NCBI GenBank assembly: GCA_910586705.1
Contig: CAJUJK010000023.1
Location: 1-63,985, forward strand
Origin: an uncultured Lachnospiraceae bacterium
Lineage (GTDB): Bacteria; Bacillota; Clostridia; Lachnospirales; Lachnospiraceae
Length of the DNA stretch: 63,985 nucleotides
Direction of reading: 5' to 3'
The notes beneath the pieces are model-generated. The model was not told where the DNA came from and searched no databases. It saw only the letters and a program-made list of their open reading frames with translations. Position numbers and translations under genes: made by a program. Shown here one piece after another: positions 59,318 to 63,985 of the stretch (positions are counted from its first letter, which is position 1; the number at the start of each line of letters is the position of its first letter).

Positions 59318-59503
59318 TGTGCGAGAGCACAGACAACCAAGCAGAGCAGACGCTCTCACCTTGCAACGATTGCAGTTCGCAAGTGTTCATAGCCCTTTTA
59401 CCGTCCGCGGACGGTGTTTTTAATGGGTATTTATGGACGGGTGGATAGCTTAGGTTGTCCACTTTCTTAGTTTATATTTGTTTTCTTATGGGAGGGTAAA
59501 ACA
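59318..59503 (+). promoter_or_regulatory. L20-type ribosomal protein leader with attenuator
   Basis: About 185-nt leader of infC. A terminator-like hairpin ACCGTCCGCGGACGGT at 59400-59415 is followed by TTTTT. GGACGG recurs at 59435-59440 and could pair with CCGTCC as an alternative fold. Low-GC Gram-positive infC operons are repressed by L20 through such a leader; the position and design fit, but the sequence match to the family was not computed. Confidence 0.7.
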
Positions 59504-60010
59504 ATTAGCGACTTATTTATCAATGAGCAGATCAGAGACAGAGAAGTACGGGTGATCGGTGCAGACGGGGAACAGCTCGGTGTTATGCCGACGAGAGAAG
59601 CGATGAAACTTGCGGAGGAAGCGGGAGTGGATCTGGTGAAGATCGCGCCCACGGCGAAGCCTCCTGTCTGCAAGATTGTGGACTACGGCAAGTTTAAGTA
59701 TGAACAGGCGAGAAAAGACAAGGAAGCGAAGAAAAAGCAGAAGATCGTGGAGATTAAGGAGATACGCCTTTCTCCCAATATTGATACCAACGATCTGAAC
59801 ACGAAGGTAAACGCGGCGAGAAAGTTTATCACCAAGGGTGACAGGGTGAAGGTTACCCTGCGTTTCCGCGGCCGTGAGATGGCGCATATGAATACGAGCA
59901 AGCATATTCTGGACGACTTTGCGGAGGCACTTTCCGACATTGCGGTGATGGATAAGGCGCCGAAGGTGGAAGGCAGAAGCATGACGATGTTTTTAGCTGA
60001 GAAGCGTTAA
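59504..60010 (+). CDS. infC: Translation initiation factor IF-3, AUU start
   Basis: 168 residues starting at ATT 59504, with GGGAGGG 7 nt upstream. The sequence then reads ISDLFINEQIRDREVRVIGADG, the normal IF-3 N-terminus (quoted here as SDLFINEQIRD and VRVIGADG). ATG/GTG/TTG starts inside the frame would delete this conserved part. The N-domain runs to about 80, then the lysine-rich linker (YEQARKDKEAKKKQ), then the C-domain (IRLSPNIDTND, KVTLRFRGREMAH). AUU start codons in infC allow IF-3 to repress its own translation. First gene of infC-rpmI-rplT. Confidence 0.95.
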   Translation: MSDLFINEQIRDREVRVIGADGEQLGVMPTREAMKLAEEAGVDLVKIAPTAKPPVCKIVDYGKFKYEQARKDKEAKKKQKIVEIKEIRLSPNIDTNDLNTKVNAARKFITKGDRVKVTLRFRGREMAHMNTSKHILDDFAEALSDIAVMDKAPKVEGRSMTMFLAEKR

Positions 60011-60083
60011 GCGATCGGTTAAAATAAATGATATCCGGGTTGATATCTCGTAACAGGAATAAAAATACAGGAGGAACAGTAAA

Positions 60084-60281
60084 ATGCCGAAAATGAAAAC
60101 CAGCAGAGCTGCTGCAAAACGTTTCAAGGTGACCGGAACGGGTAAGTTAAAGAGAAATAAAGCGTATAAGCGCCATATCTTGACCAAGAAGACGAGAAAG
60201 ACCAAGAGAAATCTCAGAAAGCCTGCGATGACCGATAAGACGAATGTAAAGAATATGAAGAAGATTCTGCCTTATCTGTAA
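60084..60281 (+). CDS. rpmI: 50S ribosomal protein L35
   Basis: 65 residues, AGGAGGAAC upstream. Sequence PKMKTSRAAAKRFKVTGTGK and HILTKKTRKTKRNLRKP are standard L35. Between infC and rplT as in nearly all bacteria. Confidence 0.98.
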   Translation: MPKMKTSRAAAKRFKVTGTGKLKRNKAYKRHILTKKTRKTKRNLRKPAMTDKTNVKNMKKILPYL

Positions 60282-60325
60282 GACAGGCGCAGACGAGGGA
60301 GTTTGAAATTTAGGAGGGAAAAGAC

Positions 60326-60682
60326 ATGGCAAGAATAAAGGGCGGCATGAACGCCAAAAAGAAACATAACAGAGTGTTAAAGCTTGCGAAAGGTTACAGA
60401 GGCGCAAGATCCAAGCAGTACAGAGTGGCGAAACAGTCCGTAATGAGAGCGCTGGCTTCATCCTATGCCGGCAGAAAAGAGAGAAAGCGTCAGTTCAGAC
60501 AGCTCTGGATCGCGCGTATCAACGCGGCGGCGAGAATGAACGGTCTGTCCTACAGTAGATTTATGTATGGACTGAAGAACGCGGGCGTTGACATGAACAG
60601 AAAGATGCTTGCGGAGATGGCAGTCAATGATGCGGCAGGTTTCACTACATTGGCGGAACTTGCGAAAGCAAATCTGAAATAA
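60326..60682 (+). CDS. rplT: 50S ribosomal protein L20
   Basis: 118 residues, AGGAGGGAAAA upstream. ARIKGGMNAKKKHNRVLKLAKGY and GLSYSRFMYGLKNAGVDMNRK (quoted here as ARIKGGMNAKKKHNR and SRFMYGLKNAGV) are L20 signatures. Besides binding 23S rRNA, L20 represses this operon via the infC leader in Firmicutes. A terminator follows. Confidence 0.98.
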   Translation: MARIKGGMNAKKKHNRVLKLAKGYRGARSKQYRVAKQSVMRALASSYAGRKERKRQFRQLWIARINAAARMNGLSYSRFMYGLKNAGVDMNRKMLAEMAVNDAAGFTTLAELAKANLK

Positions 60683-60692
60683 GTATAAAAAT

Positions 60693-60720
60693 GAGGGCAT
60701 GGCGTATACGCCGTGTCCTC
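60693..60720 (+). terminator. Terminator after rplT
   Basis: 12-bp stem GAGGGCATGGCG/CGCCGTGTCCTC (two G-T pairs) with a TATA loop, followed by TCTTTTC. Confidence 0.88.
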
Positions 60721-60770
60721 TCTTTTCATAATTATAACAGAAAACAGTTAACAGTTAACAGGAGGCAGTT

Positions 60771-62225
60771 ATGGGAGCATTGGACGGATTACAGCCGGAA
60801 CGCGTATTTCATTTTTTTGAGGAGATCAGCCGCATTCCCCACGGTTCCGGGAATACCGGGGCGGTCAGCAATTATCTGAGAGACTTTGCCGGGGAGAGAG
60901 GACTTTTTTGCAGACAGGACGAGCTGGGCAATGTCATTATCATCAAAGATGCGTCGCCCGCAAGGGAGGCGGAGCCGCCTTATATCCTGCAGGCGCATAT
61001 GGACATGGTGGCGGTGAGCGCGCCGGGGGCACAGATTGACATGAAGTCCGAACCGCTCAGACTGCAGGTGCGGGACGGCAGAATCTTTGCCGAGGGCACC
61101 AGTCTCGGCGGCGACGACGGGATCGGTGTGGCGTACTGTCTGGCGCTTCTGGATGAGGAATCGCTTTCCATGCCCCGGCTGGAAGTGATACTGACGGTGG
61201 ACGAGGAGACAGGCATGGAGGGCGCGACAGGCATTGACCTTTCCATGCTGCGCGGCAGACGTATGATCAATCTGGATCAGGAGGAGGAAGGCATCTTTAT
61301 TACAAGCTGTGCCGGCGGCTCCAGAGTGGATGTGGAGATGCCCATGGAGAGCGGGGATGCGCCGGGAAAGGCATACCGGTTTGTGGAGTTCCGGATCACA
61401 GGTCTTGCGGGCGGCCATTCCGGCATGGAGATCGGAAAAGGGCTGGGCAATGCCAACTGGCTTCTGGGCTCCCTTCTCTGCGGGCTTTCCCTGCGCTACG
61501 ATATCCGGCTGTCGCAGATGAAAGGCGGGCTTGCGGACAACGCCATTCCCCGGGAGGCGGAGGCGGCGGTTTATGTGCGCGAAGCGGACCTGCCGGAAAT
61601 TTTGTCCTATGCGGAGGCGGAGGAACAGAAGATACGGGATACGCTGGGGGAAAAGGATCCCGGATTTCAACTGGAAAAAGTCTACCATGATGTCATAGTT
61701 TTCGCCCCGGCATACACAAACAAGGCAACGGCGGAGGCGCTCGACTGTATCTGCAAGCTGCCAAACGGCGTGATTGACATGAGCGGGGATGTGGAAGGAC
61801 TGGTGGAGACATCGTTAAATCTGGGCGTTATGTCTGTGCAGGGAGACGGTATGCGCCTGTCCTATGCAGTCAGGAGCAGCGTGGATCAGGCGAGGGAAAA
61901 TCTCTGCAGACATATGGTGGAGATTGCGGCGCGCGCCGGCGCGAAGGCGGCTGTCAGAAATGCCTATCCCGGATGGGCTTACCGCAAGGATTCGCCCCTG
62001 CGGGAACAGATGGTGCGTGTCTATGAGGAAATGTACGGGAAAAAGCCGGTGCTGGAAGCGATTCACGCTGGGTTGGAGTGCGGCATTTTGTCCGGCAAGA
62101 TCCCGGGGCTTGACTGCGTCAGCATCGGTCCCGATCTGCAGAACGTGCACACGGCGGAGGAGAGTATGGATATCGAATCAGTGGGGCGTGTCTGGAATTA
62201 CCTTCTGGAAGTTTTAAAACAGTGA
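60771..62225 (+). CDS. pepD: Aminoacyl-histidine dipeptidase (cytosol nonspecific dipeptidase)
   Basis: 484 residues. M20 metallopeptidase cleaving Xaa-His and other dipeptides. Zinc-site motifs: LQAHMDMVAV near residues 73-82 (His, with Asp two residues on), GTSLGGDDGIGVA near 111-123 (bridging Asp), VDEETGMEGA near 143-152 (general base Glu-Glu) and a terminal His in NVHTAEESM near 463. A lid/dimer domain lies at about 185-385 (GGHSGMEIGKG). ACAGGAGGCAG lies upstream, preceded by short AACAGTT direct repeats. Monocistronic. Confidence 0.96.
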   Translation: MGALDGLQPERVFHFFEEISRIPHGSGNTGAVSNYLRDFAGERGLFCRQDELGNVIIIKDASPAREAEPPYILQAHMDMVAVSAPGAQIDMKSEPLRLQVRDGRIFAEGTSLGGDDGIGVAYCLALLDEESLSMPRLEVILTVDEETGMEGATGIDLSMLRGRRMINLDQEEEGIFITSCAGGSRVDVEMPMESGDAPGKAYRFVEFRITGLAGGHSGMEIGKGLGNANWLLGSLLCGLSLRYDIRLSQMKGGLADNAIPREAEAAVYVREADLPEILSYAEAEEQKIRDTLGEKDPGFQLEKVYHDVIVFAPAYTNKATAEALDCICKLPNGVIDMSGDVEGLVETSLNLGVMSVQGDGMRLSYAVRSSVDQARENLCRHMVEIAARAGAKAAVRNAYPGWAYRKDSPLREQMVRVYEEMYGKKPVLEAIHAGLECGILSGKIPGLDCVSIGPDLQNVHTAEESMDIESVGRVWNYLLEVLKQ

Positions 62226-62328
62226 GAACGGAATTGCTTACAGATATTGACATACACAGGATAAAATCGTAGAGTATATGTATTGGGGATTATTTTACGG
62301 AAATATATAATGCAGGGTGAAAACAGTT

Positions 62329-63612
62329 ATGAAAGATACATTGACGGGTTTAGACCAGTACGAAGTTTTTCTGCAGAAGCTGGAGAAGGAACTGGAGCAG
62401 ATCGGTGAAGACCGGATTACCATTGTATATACGGATATTAAGCATTTCAAGTATATCAATGACACCTACGGTTACAAAGTGGGTGACGCGCTGTTAAAAG
62501 ATTTTGTCGCCGGTTTTATGGAACGTAAAGAGTTTATTATCTGTGCTGCCAGAGTTTACTCCGACAATTTTGTCGTGGCGGGCAGACTCTCTGCAGACGG
62601 TCCGACCAACGAAGAATTCCGTGAATTAATCCATCGGGTGAATCAGGAGCGCGAGACACAGTTCCGTGAGAAATACCTAAACAGCAGACTGCAGTTTTGT
62701 ACAGGGATCAGCGTGACCGATAAAAACAGCCGCAGTCTGGACGCCGAGACCGCCGTCTCCAATGCCAATCTGGCGAGAAAAGTGGCGAAGGATATGGAGA
62801 ATGACAGCTGTGTGCTCTTTGACCAGAGCATGATGGAGGGGATCAGGCGGGAAGTGGAGATCACGTCTTCCATACCAAAAGCGCTGGCGCAGAAAGAGTT
62901 CAAAGTTTATTTCCAGCCGAAGATTGACACGGATACACTGGAACTGATCGGGGCGGAGGCGCTGGTGCGCTGGCAGAAGCCGGATGGCAGCTTTGTCTAC
63001 CCGGATGAGTTCATCCCGCTGATTGAGCGCAGCGGACAGGTTGTGGATGTGGATTACTATGTATATAGGGAGGTATTCAGTTTCCTTGCGAACCGTCTGA
63101 AGGAAGGGAAAAAAGTAGTGCCCGTTTCCCTGAACGTGTCCAGAGTGCACCTGCAGAAAATGCATATTCTGGAGTTTGTGAAGGGGCTGCTTGAGGAGTT
63201 TCAAATTCCCTGTTCCCTTGTGGAGTTTGAACTGACGGAGAGCATTTATCTGGACAATACGGAACAGGCGCTGGAACTGATCAAAGGTTTACATAAATTA
63301 GGAATCAAAGTGTCCATGGATGATTTCGGTTCCGGCTACTCCTCCTTAAACCTGCTCAGTAAACTGCCCATCGACATTATCAAACTGGACAGGGTTTTCC
63401 TAAAAGAGGGCGAGATGCAGGAGAGCGACAGGATCATCATCTCCTGTGTGGTGGATATGGCGAAAAAGCTGAAAATCACTTCCCTGTGCGAGGGAGTGGA
63501 AACGCAGGAGCAGAGCAATTACCTGAAGGAAGTGGGCTGCCAGATGCAGCAGGGGTTCTATTTTTCCAGACCGATTCCGCGGGAGGTTTTTGAGAATCTG
63601 ATTGAGAAGTGA
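62329..63612 (+). CDS. Degenerate GGDEF plus EAL domain protein (c-di-GMP phosphodiesterase)
   Basis: About 427 residues from the ATG at 62329 (AGGGTG upstream; an in-frame GTG at 62317 is possible). The GGDEF-like domain (1-165: YTDIKHFKYINDTYG) has VYSDNF in place of GGDEF, so no cyclase activity is expected. The EAL domain (about 180-425) is intact: EALVRW, NVS, ELTES, DDFGSGYSSL, KLD and EGVET, including metal-binding Glu/Asp residues. Likely hydrolyses c-di-GMP, with the N-domain sensing GTP or serving as a scaffold. No membrane or sensory domain. It carries TTATGTAAAC in reverse at 63287-63296. Confidence 0.92.
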   Translation: MKDTLTGLDQYEVFLQKLEKELEQIGEDRITIVYTDIKHFKYINDTYGYKVGDALLKDFVAGFMERKEFIICAARVYSDNFVVAGRLSADGPTNEEFRELIHRVNQERETQFREKYLNSRLQFCTGISVTDKNSRSLDAETAVSNANLARKVAKDMENDSCVLFDQSMMEGIRREVEITSSIPKALAQKEFKVYFQPKIDTDTLELIGAEALVRWQKPDGSFVYPDEFIPLIERSGQVVDVDYYVYREVFSFLANRLKEGKKVVPVSLNVSRVHLQKMHILEFVKGLLEEFQIPCSLVEFELTESIYLDNTEQALELIKGLHKLGIKVSMDDFGSGYSSLNLLSKLPIDIIKLDRVFLKEGEMQESDRIIISCVVDMAKKLKITSLCEGVETQEQSNYLKEVGCQMQQGFYFSRPIPREVFENLIEK

Positions 63613-63651
63613 TGGCGGAGAAAAATTCGTGAAAAAGTTCTGGAATAGGGC

Positions 63652-63680
63652 TTGCTTTTTTGTGTGGAATCAGATATAAT
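63652..63680 (+). promoter_or_regulatory. Promoter of the tRNA gene
   Basis: TTGCTT at 63652-63657, 17-bp spacer, TATAAT at 63675-63680, 13 bp before the tRNA. Confidence 0.7.
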
Positions 63681-63693
63681 GGTAAAGGTTTTT

Positions 63694-63766
63694 CGGGGTG
63701 TGGCTCAGGTGGTAGAGCGCTACTTTAGGGAAGTAGAGGCCGCAAGTTCAAGTCTTGTCACTCCGA
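63694..63766 (+). tRNA. tRNA-Pro (anticodon AGG)
   Basis: 73 nt. Acceptor CGGGGTG/CACTCCG, D-arm GCTC/GAGC, anticodon stem CTACT/AGTAG with loop TTAGGGA (anticodon AGG at 63727-63729) and T-arm GCAAG-TTCAAGT-CTTGT. The CGGGGTGTGGCTCAG start is typical of bacterial tRNA-Pro. No CCA is encoded. Proline AGG (A34) is less usual than TGG or GGG in Firmicutes. Followed by a terminator. Confidence 0.92.
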
Positions 63767-63775
63767 TAGAAAAAT

Positions 63776-63814
63776 ACCTGATAATCACGGGAGTTCGTGG
63801 TTATCAGGTTTTTT
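63776..63814 (+). terminator. Terminator of the tRNA gene
   Basis: Stem ACCTGATAATCACG / CGTGGTTATCAGGT (63776-63789/63796-63809, one G-T pair) followed by six T. The remaining 170 bp to the window end hold a small hairpin (CTGAAAAAC/TTTTTCAG, about 63873-63895) and no gene I can support. Confidence 0.9.
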
Positions 63815-63985
63815 CGTTTTGTGTCACGGACAAAAATACCCCCCCTGCTATGCAGGAGGCCGCTGAAAAACATACCGTTTTTCAGATTTAAATTTCAAAT
63901 ACACAAAAAAATCCACCCGTTTCGATTATTTGTACCGCGGCGAAATAAAGTACCCATCTACTGCAGCTTTACCGCAGATTAAATT

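Larger units (their letters stand above)
4481..63296. repeat. Dispersed 10-mer TTATGTAAAC, 15 exact copies
   Basis: Forward copies start at 4481, 6366, 7642, 20691, 22838, 27595, 49603, 52133, 55041, 55911 and 55971. Reverse (GTTTACATAA) copies start at 23594, 29285, 31001 and 63287. Twelve lie in genes, read as Tyr-Val-Asn, Leu-Cys-Lys, Val-Tyr-Ile or Leu-His-Lys according to frame. Three lie just after stop codons. One-mismatch copies occur at 29330 and 29381. The entry spans the whole set; each site is only 10 bp. Confidence 0.9.

Noticed and set aside
59552..60010. infC starting at an internal GTG
   Set aside because: It would remove the conserved IF-3 N-terminus and leave the GGGAGGG site too far upstream.
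4481..63296. TTATGTAAAC copies as DnaA boxes
   Set aside because: DnaA boxes are TTATCCACA-like; the repeated sequence differs at several positions, is dispersed over 59 kb and lies mostly inside genes far from any dnaA/dnaN signal.

Overview
The window reads as a chromosomal segment of a moderately GC-rich, spore-forming, anaerobic Lachnospiraceae-type Firmicute. The evidence is strong AGGAGG-type ribosome binding sites, a threonine T-box leader before thrS, infC-rpmI-rplT behind an L20-type leader with an AUU start, a DUF5717/DUF5716 cluster next to purB, a DUF1540 protein and a flavodiiron protein. The genus cannot be fixed. I see no phage, IS element or CRISPR array. The only clearly foreign-looking patch is an AT-rich two-gene unit at 25.8-26.7 kb.

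Layout. 0-2.6 kb: a truncated spore/peptidoglycan-type protein (minus), then a TetR regulator overlapping an alpha/beta hydrolase. 2.6-11.1 kb: a cluster of four poorly characterised genes (DUF5717, DUF5716, a TPR-like protein, a coiled-coil membrane protein) followed by purB. The DUF5716 protein has an Hsp70/actin-like layout. 11.2-15.6 kb: an acidic hypothetical protein, a CDF cation exporter, an orphan structured RNA with a terminator, and a P1B metal ATPase. 15.7-21.3 kb: a degenerate LytM protein, bactofilin, rarA, purA, an SDR and a HAD hydrolase. 21.4-28.4 kb: an ECF sigma factor with an RsiV-like anti-sigma factor, a flavodiiron protein, a MATE exporter, the AT-rich pair, tcdA and small proteins. 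28.7-42.2 kb: a mannoside/glycan utilisation locus (GH2 beta-mannosidase, lipoprotein, LacI regulator, ABC sugar importer, GH130 phosphorylase, GH38 alpha-mannosidase). 42.5-51.3 kb: a nucleoside uptake and catabolism operon (Crp-like regulator, deoD, BMP lipoprotein, ABC ATPase, two permeases, deoB, deoC, YgjV/GNAT-like protein). 51.6-63.8 kb: a SEC-C protein, the T-box with a Thr-rich small ORF and thrS, a GT39-like membrane protein, a DUF1540 protein, lipoproteins, tandem secreted paralogs, infC-rpmI-rplT, pepD, a GGDEF-EAL protein and tRNA-Pro.

How the parts work together. The mannoside locus couples import to phosphorolysis and exo-mannosidases under a divergent LacI regulator. The nucleoside operon imports nucleosides, phosphorolyses purine nucleosides, isomerises (deoxy)ribose 1-phosphate and cleaves deoxyribose 5-phosphate. 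The CDF protein and the P1B ATPase are probably a metal-efflux pair. LytM-like protein plus bactofilin is a known cell-shape pairing.

Most unusual signals. (1) The 10-mer TTATGTAAAC occurs exactly 15 times (11 forward, 4 reverse) against about 0.1 expected. It sits in different reading frames and in intergenic DNA, and some copies share a longer extension. (2) A structured repeat begins exactly at the T-run of leader terminators upstream of the P1B ATPase, purA and thrS; its two full copies have covarying stems. (3) A 34-residue ORF with 9 threonines lies between the thrS T-box and thrS. (4) Two tandem secreted paralogs are each bracketed by the same 9-bp inverted repeat in their 5' and 3' UTRs. 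(5) An orphan 104-nt RNA precedes the metal ATPase.
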